Shown here piece by piece: positions 46,370 through 56,017 of a DNA stretch of 64,000 nt (position 1 is the first letter of the stretch; each line of letters opens with the position of its first letter). The DNA lies in the NCBI GenBank assembly GCA_020248405.1, contig JADCHQ010000006.1:269915-333914 (forward strand). Reading direction: 5' to 3'. The notes under the pieces were generated by a model. It made no database searches, had not been told where the DNA came from, and saw nothing but the letters and a program-made list of their open reading frames with translations. The position numbers were made by a program, and so were the translations under genes. Origin of the DNA: Rhodocyclaceae bacterium. Its GTDB lineage: Bacteria > Pseudomonadota > Gammaproteobacteria > Burkholderiales > Ga0077523.

Positions 46370-46834
46370 TCAGGCGGGCGCGCCCTCGCGCACCTGCGCC
46401 ATCCACCCATCGATCCACTGCGCGGCCACTTCCTCGGGCATGGTGCCCTGGCTGGCGTCGTGCAGCAGCGGCTCGCCGATGCGGCAGGCGCCCAGTTCGG
46501 TGAGCAGCGCGTCGAAACGCTTGCCGCCGAAGCAGAAGGTGTCGGCGTAGGTACGGTCGCCCAGGGCGATCAGCCCGTAGCGCACACGGGAGAGATCCGG
46601 CCGCGTGGCGGCGAGCGAATCGAACAGCGCCCTGGCGTTGTCGGGCACATCGCCCTGGCCGTAGGTGGAGGTGCACAGCAGGAACACCCCGCCGGGGGCG
46701 AACACCGCGGCATCGAGCCCGTCCATGAGCTTCATCACGGGGCGCACCTGGCCATCGTCGAGGCGCAGTTCCAGTTCCTGGGCCACGGATTGGGCGGTGC
46801 CTGTCATGGTGCCGACGAGCAGGATGAGATTCAT
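46370..46834 (-). CDS. Flavodoxin (MioC-like)
   Basis: A 154-residue flavodoxin fold. The FMN phosphate loop is VGTMTGTAQSVA at residues 6-17, the 50s loop reads TSTYGQGDVPDNA and the 90s loop GLIALGDRTYADTFCFGGKRF. It transfers electrons at low potential to a partner enzyme. It is transcribed away from boxR across a short shared promoter region, which suggests it may serve the box pathway, since the epoxidase BoxB needs electrons and the usual reductase BoxA is not seen here. That link is inference. Confidence 0.88.
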   Translation of the reverse strand: MNLILLVGTMTGTAQSVAQELELRLDDGQVRPVMKLMDGLDAAVFAPGGVFLLCTSTYGQGDVPDNARALFDSLAATRPDLSRVRYGLIALGDRTYADTFCFGGKRFDALLTELGACRIGEPLLHDASQGTMPEEVAAQWIDGWMAQVREGAPA

Positions 46835-46862
46835 GGCGGATGAAACCGGCGCACGGCCAGCC

Positions 46863-46913
46863 TTGCTGCGGAGGAAAGTCATGAATTATATTGCACGCTC
46901 CTTTTGCCACAAG
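46863..46913. promoter_or_regulatory. Overlapping divergent promoters between flavodoxin and boxR
   Basis: On the minus strand TATAAT occupies 46890-46885, with TTGTGG sixteen bases upstream (46912-46907), giving a fair sigma-70 promoter for the flavodoxin gene. On the plus strand TATATT at 46887-46892 has TTGCTG eighteen bases upstream, giving a candidate boxR promoter. The two -10 boxes overlap, so only one polymerase can occupy the site at a time. TTGCA at 46891 and TTGCC at 46904 recall the TGCA half-sites reported for BoxR, but the published TGCA-N6-TGCA arrangement is not seen. Confidence 0.5.
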
Positions 46914-46924
46914 CACGATAGAGC

Positions 46925-47839
46925 ATGCCGTCCGCCCAACCCGCCCCCACGGCCGCGCCGCGCGCGCCCGCCGCGCCATCGCCCGCCGCCAAGGCAGCCG
47001 ATGCGCCGCTGCTGCGCACCCTCGCGGAACGGGTGCGCGAGGCCCGTGCCCGGCGCGGCATGACGCGGCGCATCCTGGCGCGTGACTCCGGCGTGTCCGA
47101 GCGCTATCTCGCGCAGCTCGAGTCCGGTCAGGGCAATGCTTCGGTGCTGGTGCTCGAGCAGGTGGCCCAGGCCCTCGGGCTGCCAGTGGCGGAACTGCTG
47201 CGCGAGCCGTCACCACGCGCCGCCGAGCTGGCGCTGATCACGCAATTTCTCTCGCGCCTGCCGGCCCATCGCCTGGCGGAGGTGCGCGCCCAGTTGCAGC
47301 GCGAGCACGGCGCGGACGGGGCGCAGCGCCGCCTCCGCGTCGCGCTGGTGGGCCTGCGCGGCGCGGGCAAGTCCACCCTCGGCGCCCGGCTGGCGCGGGC
47401 CCGGCGGGTGCCCTTCATCGAGCTTGACCGCGAGGTGGAGCGCGAAGCAGGCACGGGCCTTTCGGAAGTGTTCCTGCTCTATGGCCAGACGGGCTACCGG
47501 CGCCTGGAGCGTCGCGCGCTCGAGACCGTGCTCGACACCCACGGCGCCTGCGTCATCGCCACCGGCGGCAGCATCGTCTCCGAGCCCGCCACCTACGAGC
47601 GCCTGCTCTCGGCCTGCTTCACCGTGTGGTTGCGCGCCGCGCCCGAAGAGCACATGGCCCGGGTGGTGGCCCAGGGCGACACACGCCCCATGGCCGGCAA
47701 CACCGAAGCCATGGAAGACCTGAAACGCATCCTCGACAACCGCGCCGCCCTCTATGGCCAGGCCGACGCCACCGTGGACACGGCCGGCCGCACGCCCCGC
47801 CAGAGCCTGCGCGATCTGGCCGGCGCCGTGGGCGCCTGA
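46925..47839 (+). CDS. boxR: BoxR/BzdR-type regulator: HTH plus shikimate kinase-like domain
   Basis: A 304-residue transcription factor. Residues about 30-92 are an XRE helix-turn-helix (RRILARDSGVSERYLAQLESG) and residues about 138-300 a shikimate kinase-like domain with Walker A GLRGAGKST at 143-151. In known BzdR and BoxR proteins the kinase-like domain binds benzoyl-CoA and relieves repression of benzoate genes. It is 15 bp upstream of boxC on the same strand, so it likely controls its own operon. The N-terminal 25 residues are Ala/Pro-rich and probably disordered. Confidence 0.92.
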   Translation: MPSAQPAPTAAPRAPAAPSPAAKAADAPLLRTLAERVREARARRGMTRRILARDSGVSERYLAQLESGQGNASVLVLEQVAQALGLPVAELLREPSPRAAELALITQFLSRLPAHRLAEVRAQLQREHGADGAQRRLRVALVGLRGAGKSTLGARLARARRVPFIELDREVEREAGTGLSEVFLLYGQTGYRRLERRALETVLDTHGACVIATGGSIVSEPATYERLLSACFTVWLRAAPEEHMARVVAQGDTRPMAGNTEAMEDLKRILDNRAALYGQADATVDTAGRTPRQSLRDLAGAVGA

Positions 47840-47854
47840 CTCCCGGAGAAGTTC

Positions 47855-49534
47855 ATGAACCACGCGCTCCAACCCGCGGCCGCCCAGACCGTGGACTTCG
47901 ACACCGAACCCTCGCGCTACGCCCACTGGAAGCTCGCGGTGGACGGCGAGGTGGCCACCCTGTCCATGGACGTGAACGAGGAGCGCGGCCTGCGGCCCGG
48001 CTACCGCCTCAAGCTCAACTCCTACGACCTGGGCGTGGACATCGAACTGCGCGATGCGCTAGACCGCATCCGCTTCGAGCACCCCGCCGTGAAGGTGGTG
48101 GTGCTCACCAGCGCCCGCGAGCGCATGTTCTGTTCCGGCGCCAACATCTACATGCTCGGGCAGTCGAGCCACGCCTGGAAGGTGAACTTCTGCAAGTTCA
48201 CCAACGAAACGCGCAACGGCATGGAGGACTCAAGCCGCCACGATGGCCTGCGTTTCCTCGCGGCGGTGAACGGCACCGTGGCCGGCGGCGGCTACGAGCT
48301 GGCGCTGGCCTGCGACGAGATCCTCATGATCGACGACCGCTCCAGCACCGTGAGCCTGCCCGAGGTGCCGCTGCTGGGCGTGCTGCCGGGCACGGGCGGC
48401 CTCACCCGGCTCACCGACAAGCGCGGCGTGCGGCGCGACCTGGCCGACTTCTTCTGCACCACGGCCGAGGGCGTGCGCGCCGGCCGCGCCCGGCAGTGGA
48501 AACTGGTGGACCATGTGGCGCGCCCGCAGCAGTTCGCCGACGCGGTGGCCGCGCGGGTGGCGGCGCTGCACGCCACCAGCACCCGCCCCGGCCTGGGCGC
48601 CCGCGGCATCACCCTCGAGCCCCTGGAGCGCGCCGAGCACGCGTCGGGGTTCCGCTACCGGCACGTGGAAGTGGCCGTGGACCGGGCCGCGCGCACCGCC
48701 ACGCTCACCGTGCATGCGCCAACCGGGCCGCAGCCTGGCTCGCTGCCGGCCATCCTGGAGGCTGGCTGCCGGTGGTATCCGCTGGCGCTCGCCCGCGAGC
48801 TGGACGACGCCATCCTGCGGCTGCGCAGCAACGAACCCGACGTGGGCCTGTGGCTGCTGGAAACCCGCGGCGATGCCCGGGCGGTGCTCGCCATGGACGA
48901 CTTCCTGGAGGCTCACGCCCATCACTGGCTGGTGCGCGAAACCGTGGGCTGGCTGCGCCGCGCCCTGGCGCGCCTGGATGTGTCCTCGCGCTCGCTCTAC
49001 GCCATCCTGGGGGAGGGCTCCTGCTTCGCGGGCACGCTGGCGGAACTGGCGCTGGGCGCGGATCGCAGCTTCATGCTGGCGCTGCCCGCGGACGATGCGG
49101 CCGCGCCGCGCCTGACCCTGTCGCGCGCCAACTTCGGCCGCTACCCCATGGCCAACGGCCTGTCGCGCATCGCCAACCGCTTCATGGGCGATGCCGCCGC
49201 CGTGGCCGCCGCCGAGGCGGTGGCCGGCGATGCCCTGCCCGCCACCGTGGCCGAGGAGCTTGGCCTGGTCACCTTCGCGCCCGACGACATCGACTGGGCC
49301 GACGAGGTTCGCCTCGCCATCGAGGAGCGCGCCAGTCTGTCGCCCGACGCCCTCACCGGCATGGAAGCGAGCCTGCGCTTCGGCGCCCCTGAGACCCAGG
49401 ACACGCGCATCTTCGGGCGCCTGTCGGCCTGGCAGAACTGGGTCTTCCACCGCCCCAACGCCACCGGCGAGCAGGGCGCCCTCAAAGTATTCGGAACCGG
49501 CAGCCGGGCGAAATTCGACTGGCAGCGTGTCTAG
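47855..49534 (+). CDS. boxC: 2,3-Epoxybenzoyl-CoA dihydrolase (benzoyl-CoA-dihydrodiol lyase)
   Basis: Opens the ring of 2,3-epoxybenzoyl-CoA with two waters, giving 3,4-dehydroadipyl-CoA semialdehyde and formate. The 559-residue length and crotonase fold match BoxC. The N-terminal half has the oxyanion-hole segments SGANIYMLGQSSHAWKVNFCKFTNE and AAVNGTVAGGGYELALACDEI; the C-terminal half has a second degenerate crotonase-like repeat and ends FGTGSRAKFDWQRV. It is 12 bp upstream of boxB and follows boxR, so the three form one operon. Confidence 0.95.
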   Translation: MNHALQPAAAQTVDFDTEPSRYAHWKLAVDGEVATLSMDVNEERGLRPGYRLKLNSYDLGVDIELRDALDRIRFEHPAVKVVVLTSARERMFCSGANIYMLGQSSHAWKVNFCKFTNETRNGMEDSSRHDGLRFLAAVNGTVAGGGYELALACDEILMIDDRSSTVSLPEVPLLGVLPGTGGLTRLTDKRGVRRDLADFFCTTAEGVRAGRARQWKLVDHVARPQQFADAVAARVAALHATSTRPGLGARGITLEPLERAEHASGFRYRHVEVAVDRAARTATLTVHAPTGPQPGSLPAILEAGCRWYPLALARELDDAILRLRSNEPDVGLWLLETRGDARAVLAMDDFLEAHAHHWLVRETVGWLRRALARLDVSSRSLYAILGEGSCFAGTLAELALGADRSFMLALPADDAAAPRLTLSRANFGRYPMANGLSRIANRFMGDAAAVAAAEAVAGDALPATVAEELGLVTFAPDDIDWADEVRLAIEERASLSPDALTGMEASLRFGAPETQDTRIFGRLSAWQNWVFHRPNATGEQGALKVFGTGSRAKFDWQRV

Positions 49535-49546
49535 GAAAGGCAGCCC

Positions 49547-50959
<1,413 letters not shown>

Positions 50960-51001
50960 AAAGAACTGGCGATGCGCCCCCGAAAGTGGGTGCGCCCGCC
51001 C

Positions 51002-51832
51002 TCAACCCTTCCCCTCCGCCCGCCGCATGGCCTCGATGGCCTCGCCAAAGGCGCTCGAGCCGGGCAGGTTCGAGCCGCCATCCACGCCCAGCACCGTTCC
51101 GGTGATGTAGGCCGCCAGCGGCGAGGCCAGGAATACGGCGGCCTGGCCGATCTCGTCGGCGGTGCCGTAGCGCCCCAGAGGGATGGCCGCCGCCTGGCGC
51201 GCCTCGAACTCGCTGCCGCCCAGGCGGCGCATGCCCTCGGTGCCGGCAATGGGTCCGGGCACGATGCTGTTGGCACGGATGCCGTACTTGCCCCATTCCA
51301 GCGCCAGGTTGCGCATCATCATGTCGATGCCCGCCTTGGCCGCGCCCACGTGCACCTGGTAGGGATAGGGCACGTAGGCCATGCCCGCGGAGATGAACAG
51401 CACGCAGCCGCGCGTCTGCTTCAGTTGCGGGAAGGCCGCCCGGGTGGCGTTGAAGGCACCCAGCAGGTCGATGTCCACCACGGTCTTGAAGCCGTTGGCG
51501 GAGAGCTCCTCCGCCGGCACGGGAAAGTTGCCAGCGGCGCCGCACACCAGCACGCCGATGGGGCCCAGGGCCGCGGCAGCGTTGCCCATCACCGCTTCGA
51601 GGCGCGCGTGGTCGCGCACGTCGGCGGCTTCGGCGTGCACCCGGGCGCCCAGGGTGCGCAGTTGTTCCGCGGCTGCATCCAGCCGCTCCTGGCGGCGGCC
51701 GCAGATGGCCACCGACGCACCCAGCGCGGCGAAGTTGCAGGCGATGCCCAGGTTGATGCCCGAGCCGCCGCCGGTGACGAACACGGTGGTGCCTTCGAAC
51801 AGGCGCCGGGGAAAGAACTCTTGCACGAGCAT
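51002..51832 (-). CDS. Short-chain dehydrogenase, 2,4-dienoyl-CoA reductase-like
   Basis: A 276-residue SDR with cofactor motif TGGGSGINLGIA near residue 20 and CGAAGNF in place of NNAG. The catalytic Ser and Lys lie in FISAGMAYVPYPYQVHVGAAKAGID. The canonical YxxxK tyrosine is replaced by His (HVGAAK), which is the pattern of the peroxisomal-type 2,4-dienoyl-CoA reductases. The GGGSGINLGIA loop also fits that group. It may process acyl-CoA products of ring cleavage. Start at 51832; the longer frame upstream overlaps the desaturase gene. Confidence 0.82.
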   Translation of the reverse strand: MLVQEFFPRRLFEGTTVFVTGGGSGINLGIACNFAALGASVAICGRRQERLDAAAEQLRTLGARVHAEAADVRDHARLEAVMGNAAAALGPIGVLVCGAAGNFPVPAEELSANGFKTVVDIDLLGAFNATRAAFPQLKQTRGCVLFISAGMAYVPYPYQVHVGAAKAGIDMMMRNLALEWGKYGIRANSIVPGPIAGTEGMRRLGGSEFEARQAAAIPLGRYGTADEIGQAAVFLASPLAAYITGTVLGVDGGSNLPGSSAFGEAIEAMRRAEGKG

Positions 51833-51858
51833 GGCGGATCCTCGGGTGAATGACGCGA

Positions 51859-52854
51859 TCAGGCCGCGGCGGGCCGGGGCTTCGGGGCGAAGATGCGCCG
51901 CAGGGTGTCGCGCAGCGAGCGCACCTCGGCGCCCTCCAGCAGGCCGTGCTGGCGCAGCGCGGCGTGCAGCCGCGGCAGGTTGCACTGCGGCACGGCGGGA
52001 TACAGGTGGTGCTCCACGTGGTAGTTCACGTGGTGCGGAAACAGGAAAAAGCGCGCCAGCGGGCCGACCAGGGTGGTGCGTGCCGCCGTGAGCGGCGAGG
52101 ACAGGTCCGTCACCGCACCGTGCTCGCAGATGGCGCGCAGCCGCAGGATGGCCTGCAGCACGGTGACCTGGGGCACCACCCAGAGCACCACGTAGTGCCA
52201 GCCCCAGCCCGTGGCAAAGGCGGCCACCGGCGCGGCCACGTGGAAGGCGAGCACGCTCCAGCGGTCGCGCCGCGCGGCGCGCCGCAGCGCCGGGCTGGTG
52301 TCGCCCAGCGGCCGGCCCGCCCTGCCCGTGTGGGCGTTGGCGGCGGGCGCGCCGAAGAAGTAGGCGTAGGTCTTCCACGCCGTGAGCCCGGCCAGGTCGC
52401 GCGCCAGTTTGCGCAGCAGATAGCCGTACCCGCGGGGGTAGCCGGCGTGCAGGGCCATGTCGGGGTCTTCGGGACCGTAGAGATGGTTGTGGTGCAGCCG
52501 GTGCGTGACCCGGTAGGTGCACAGGGACAACCCGGGCAGCGTGGCGCACACGCGGCCCGCCAGGTCATTGAGGCGGTGCGACTCGTACAGGCGATAGTGA
52601 GCGGCCTCGTGGGCCAGCACGAACAGCGCGTGCGCCAGGGGGGCCATCAGCACGATGGCCAGCAGCGCCGCCCACCACGACCAGAAAGCGATGGCCAGGG
52701 CCGCCACGGCCGCCAGCAAACCGAAGGTGCGCAGCAACGCCCAGGTGGAGGCCCGGGCGTTCACGCGGGTGAGGGGCGCGAGCACCGCGGGCGGCAGCCG
52801 CCGGCGCGCGTGTTCGCGAAACTCCTCGCCGCTGCCGGCCGCCGCCGATGCCAT
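51859..52854 (-). CDS. Membrane fatty acid desaturase
   Basis: A 331-residue membrane di-iron desaturase. Three His boxes are visible: HEAAH near residue 85, HRLHHNH near 120 and HVEHH near 275. Hydrophobic pairs of helices lie between them. ATG at 52854 gives the standard N-terminus. It sits 26 bp upstream of the SDR gene and is probably co-transcribed with it. Substrate could be an acyl lipid or another hydrophobic compound; related proteins include alkane and carotenoid hydroxylases. Confidence 0.85.
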   Translation of the reverse strand: MASAAAGSGEEFREHARRRLPPAVLAPLTRVNARASTWALLRTFGLLAAVAALAIAFWSWWAALLAIVLMAPLAHALFVLAHEAAHYRLYESHRLNDLAGRVCATLPGLSLCTYRVTHRLHHNHLYGPEDPDMALHAGYPRGYGYLLRKLARDLAGLTAWKTYAYFFGAPAANAHTGRAGRPLGDTSPALRRAARRDRWSVLAFHVAAPVAAFATGWGWHYVVLWVVPQVTVLQAILRLRAICEHGAVTDLSSPLTAARTTLVGPLARFFLFPHHVNYHVEHHLYPAVPQCNLPRLHAALRQHGLLEGAEVRSLRDTLRRIFAPKPRPAAA

Positions 52855-52984
52855 GCCAAGCCCCCGTGGAAAACGCCGGGCGCCGGTGGCGCCTGCCGAG
52901 CGTGGCATCGTGCAGAAATTCGGGCGGCTGGGCAACGGCGGCCCGGGCTGTGAGTCTCGGTCGTGCGCTGCAAGGCGCGGAATC

Positions 52985-53287
52985 CCCCGACCAGATGGCC
53001 TGAGCGCGTGAGCATCTTCATCAGCCGCGCGACGATCTGCTCGAGCAGGCCCGCGAGCTCAGCGCCGCTGGGGGCTCGCGCCGCATCGAAGACGGGTTCG
53101 CCCTCGGTGCGCCGAACCACCCCGTCGAGCACCAGGCAGTGCAGGTGGATATTGAGGTTCGCCGCCGAGCCTAATCGCTAAATGAGCGTGACGCTGCCCG
53201 CGTAGGCGGCGGTGTGCTTCAGTCCCGACTGGCTGAGAAGAAACCCTGTGATGACCCGGTGCACGATCCCCAGCACCGGTGTGAGCA
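52985..53287 (-). mobile_element. IS91-like transposase fragment, internal region
   Basis: On the minus strand this reads LLTPVLGIVHRVITGF, then AANLNIHLHCLVLDGVVRRTEGEPVFD and LLEQIVARLMKMLTRSGHL, matching the middle of IS91/ISCR-type HUH transposases. A TAG interrupts the frame just before RLGSAANLN. Both ends are lost. The first 100 bases match the fragment at 59560-59784 nearly base for base. It marks the left edge of the accessory island, where a visible fall in GC begins. Confidence 0.78.
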
Positions 53288-53299
53288 ACTCGGGATGGG

Positions 53300-53445
53300 C
53301 AGCGAGCAGAATCCGTGCCGAAGCCGCCCTATTCTTGCTGCCTCAAGGGGGGATTCTGCGTCTTGCGGAGCACGGTTGCCTGTTCGAGGCACGGGGAATA
53401 CAGTGCCGGCTTGCGGCAAAGGTCGTTTGAGATTCCTATTCGCGA
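53300..53445 (+). mobile_element. IS91-like element terminal sequence, orientation opposite to the copy at 58.7 kb
   Basis: This stretch, including GAGCACGGTTGCCTGTTCG, GGCACGGGGAATACAGTG and GTCGTTTGAGATTCCTATTCG, is the reverse complement of 58730-58860 with scattered mismatches. It is fused at about 53290 to the transposase fragment on its left. The pair at 53.4 and 58.7 kb therefore bracket 5.3 kb of lower-GC DNA as inverted copies of one element end. Confidence 0.72.
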
Positions 53446-53525
53446 CGGGAAGTGGGGCGCCTAAATCTGTTGGATGTGCGGTGGTTGATTCGGGAGACTC
53501 AACCGACGATGGAAGAGGGACCCTG

Positions 53526-53560
53526 CCCACTTCCGCCAGATGAAGAACTCGCGCGCGTCG
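53526..53560. repeat. Left copy of a 35-bp imperfect direct repeat
   Basis: The sequence starting CCCACTTCCGCCAGATGAAG matches 55828-55862 in 29 of 35 positions. On the minus strand both copies read as a peptide of pattern D-A-R-(E/G)-F-(F/L)-(I/V)-x-R-(K/R)-W, so they may be remnants of related genes. They flank the three-gene ATPase-STAS-membrane cassette. The rest of 53446-53704 holds no gene I can support. Confidence 0.45.
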
Positions 53561-53704
53561 GGTTCGCCGCGGTTCAAGAGCTCGACCATACCCAGCGGCG
53601 AGCCAAAGCCTTAACCCGGCACGCTTGATCGATCAAATGGTTAAGTTCACCCCGTAACGCGCTACCCCTTGAGACGGCCTACTCTTGAGCTTCGCACGCG
53701 ACAG

Positions 53705-54724
53705 ATGCGACGCGCGGCCAGCGTGCAGCGGATCAAGGCGAAGCAATCGCGGCGCCGAAGCCATTCCCAGCGACTTCGCGCAAACGAAAGTGTTCTGCTT
53801 GCTCCCGGCGCCTTCTCGCTTGACAAGGCAAAGAGTCGGCGCGCGCTCGCTGTGTTCCTTCAGTTGCTACGCATCGCACTGGCTCGTCAGACAGGACCTG
53901 TCCGGATCGACATGTCTTGCACCCAGCGATTTCGCGCCCCAGCGCTGCTGTTGTTCGTGGCCGAACTGGATCGCCTCGTTCGTGCGACCAAGGCCCATTC
54001 CCGCGTTCGGATTGATCCCCCGCGAAACCAGAAGGCGCTCGCAGTGCTTGACCAACTCGGCGTGCTTCGCCGCTATCGATGTGTCCGGCGGCGAAAGTTC
54101 TACGCCGAAGACGTCGTGTTCTGGCGATACGCCACTGGAAGTGATGTTGACGGCCGAAAGTTCGAGGACATCCTCGGAGAGCATGAAGCGAAACTGACGA
54201 CCAAGTCGATGGAAGGCCTGTTTAAGGGTCTCTCAGAAGCCATGACCAATTGTCATCATCATGCCTACACGGGAACTCGCAATGACGGGCTGGCGCTCAG
54301 TGTCGCCGAGCGAAGATGGTGGATGTTTTCGCAGGCACGCGATGGCGCACTTGAGGTGGTCTTCTGCGACCTAGGTGTGGGAATACCAGAAACTCTTCCC
54401 GCCAACCGCCCGGCCTGGCGAACTAGGCTGGAAAGCTTTTTCGGACAATGCGCTGATCAGGAAGCCATCTGGGAAGCCACTAATGTCGCCACCACATCGA
54501 CCGATGAACGCCACAGGGGGAAGGGACTCCCAGAGATCGTTTCACTTGTACGCATCATTCCGGGGGCCGTAGTGTCTATTCGCAGCAACCGGGGTAGCAT
54601 CGTCCTAAGCACGGGACGGGGGTCTGGCATGACCACCCGAGAGTCGATTTTCGGCACCCTAATAAGTTGGCGAATTCCAATGACAACCCCTCCCGAGGAG
54701 GGAAACACATGGGCAAATCGTTGA
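53705..54724 (+). CDS. GHKL (HATPase) protein with N-terminal STAS-like region
   Basis: A 339-residue protein. Residues about 30-120 alternate strand and helix (GPVRIDMSCTQRFRAPALLLFVAELDRL) and resemble a STAS or anti-sigma-antagonist-like fold. Residues about 165-310 are a histidine kinase-like ATPase: N box EAMTNCHHHAY (E178, N182), G1 box DLGVGIP (222-228) and G2 box RGKGLPEIV (271-279). No phospho-acceptor His domain is seen. It overlaps the following STAS gene by 16 bases. ATG at 53705 is preferred; a TTG at 53669 is in frame. The pairing recalls kinase/antagonist partner switching, but its role is unknown. Confidence 0.72.
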   Translation: MRRAASVQRIKAKQSRRRSHSQRLRANESVLLAPGAFSLDKAKSRRALAVFLQLLRIALARQTGPVRIDMSCTQRFRAPALLLFVAELDRLVRATKAHSRVRIDPPRNQKALAVLDQLGVLRRYRCVRRRKFYAEDVVFWRYATGSDVDGRKFEDILGEHEAKLTTKSMEGLFKGLSEAMTNCHHHAYTGTRNDGLALSVAERRWWMFSQARDGALEVVFCDLGVGIPETLPANRPAWRTRLESFFGQCADQEAIWEATNVATTSTDERHRGKGLPEIVSLVRIIPGAVVSIRSNRGSIVLSTGRGSGMTTRESIFGTLISWRIPMTTPPEEGNTWANR

Positions 54725-55083
54725 GCGCAGGCAGTTTTTCGGCGCAGGACAAGTTGGTGATCAACTTGGCCCTTGATTTCTCGCGCCACCCCGCTGGCAG
54801 GTTTCTGACCGATGGCCCGTTTAGTGGCCAACGATTCCGCGAGGAGTTTCTCGTTCCCGCTCTCAAGAAGGCTCGTACGGTTGTTATTCGGCTGGACGGC
54901 GCGCGCGGGTACGGGAGTTCGTTTCTTGAGGAGGCGTTTGGGGGGCTAGTGCGGGAGGAACAGATGACGGTAGAAGACGTTCTTGCCAGAGTGCGTTTCG
55001 AGTCCAGCGATCCATCCGTGCTCCTGGAGATCACCGAGTACATCAAGGACGCTTCGCCCAAAAAGTCGCAAGCGACTGCCTGA
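54709..55083 (+). CDS. STAS-like DUF4325 protein
   Basis: A 124-residue single-domain protein. The DFSRHPAGRFLTDGPFSGQRFREEFL segment and the VVIRLDGARGYGSSFLEEAFGGLVRE core, with a helix start after the Gly-Ser-Ser, are the DUF4325 signature; these proteins share the STAS fold of anti-sigma factor antagonists. The start is fixed by CGAGGAG eight bases upstream of the ATG. Overlap with the ATPase gene implies matched amounts of the two proteins. Serine in GSSF could be the phosphorylated position by analogy with SpoIIAA; this is inference. Confidence 0.75.
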   Translation: MGKSLSAGSFSAQDKLVINLALDFSRHPAGRFLTDGPFSGQRFREEFLVPALKKARTVVIRLDGARGYGSSFLEEAFGGLVREEQMTVEDVLARVRFESSDPSVLLEITEYIKDASPKKSQATA

Positions 55084-55108
55084 CGCTGCTCGCGCTCAAG
55101 ATACCGCA

Positions 55109-55591
55109 ATGGACTGGAGCAGTTGGGGACAGGTGGTGACGTGGTGCCTCGTTCTAGCCGGCTGGGTGATAGTCAACTACCAGAACAATCAGCGCGAGAG
55201 GCGGAAAGAGCAGCGCGCATCAATAGACTCAATCAAGAAGCAGCTGGCCGACTTGGAAGAAGGCGCCGTCTCGTTTCACACGTCGAAGGAGTTCGACCAC
55301 GCAACGCGGCGTCGACTTCAGTACCAAATTCATCGATTGTCCGATGCCTGCCAACGCCTCCAGCTATGCGAGCCCCAAACGACCGTCAAGCCGATTGCTG
55401 CTCTTCGGCAGGCGATCACACTCAACAACGCTGATCCAACGACGTTCGTTCCGCAGGAACCTACCAGCCCGCTGCTTGACGATATCTATGCAGCGGGAGA
55501 CGACGTTATTGATGCCGTCGAAGGCAGGTTCATTGCCGAATATGGTTCGGTGGGGCAGTCGTGGCGCCATAAGCTGCTCCAGAAGCTGTGA
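55109..55591 (+). CDS. Single-pass membrane protein of the ATPase-STAS cassette
   Basis: A 160-residue protein: one transmembrane helix at about residues 6-24 (WGQVVTWCLVLAGWVIVNY) followed by a basic stop (RERRKEQR) and a soluble, mainly helical cytoplasmic domain. I recognise no family. It starts 25 bp after the STAS gene on the same strand and its codon use resembles that cassette rather than the GC-rich surroundings. A membrane effector or sensor for the ATPase-STAS pair is a reasonable guess. Confidence 0.6.
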   Translation: MDWSSWGQVVTWCLVLAGWVIVNYQNNQRERRKEQRASIDSIKKQLADLEEGAVSFHTSKEFDHATRRRLQYQIHRLSDACQRLQLCEPQTTVKPIAALRQAITLNNADPTTFVPQEPTSPLLDDIYAAGDDVIDAVEGRFIAEYGSVGQSWRHKLLQKL

Positions 55592-55766
55592 GGGAACACT
55601 TTCGCTAACTGCCCTGTTCCTGGTCGATTCAGAACGCGTACTTGACCCCCGGTGGAGCCGGGTGACGATCGGCATAAGGCCGTCGTTCTGCTGGCTCGCG
55701 ACGTAACGGAGCTTCCCACTGCTGCGCGGGGAATCCGTGACGGAGTGACTTACCCCAAGCCCAGCT

Positions 55767-55910
55767 TCAGCGCGCTGTCGCTCTCTTCCACGCTGAAGCT
55801 TCCCGATCCGAGTTTGGCATCCCCTTTCCCACCTCCGCCCGACCAAGAACCCGCGCGCATCGCGCGCGTTGTTCTGGAACACCTTGAGCACTTCCGCCGG
55901 CAAGCAAACG
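55767..55910 (-). other. Possible frameshifted gene remnant with the right copy of the direct repeat
   Basis: On the minus strand one frame reads LPAEVLKVFQNNARDARGFLVG and another continues SGGGGKGDAKLGSGSFSVEE to a stop at 55750, so a single coding sequence may have shifted frame near 55840. The repeat copy lies at 55828-55862. The surrounding 55592-56017 stretch has no other gene I can support; open frames there on the plus strand lack any family likeness. Confidence 0.3.
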
Positions 55911-56017
55911 CGATTGCGGACCCTCGATCATTGGAGGGGCCGATGTCCCAAATGGATTGGGTGGGCAGAATCGAGCAACGCCGATCGTCGTTCGGGGCAT
56001 GGCGCATGGCAGATCCG

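Noticed and set aside
53214..53543. Plus-strand frame near the left island edge
   Set aside because: It lies across two IS91-derived pieces in different orientations and is therefore not a natural gene.
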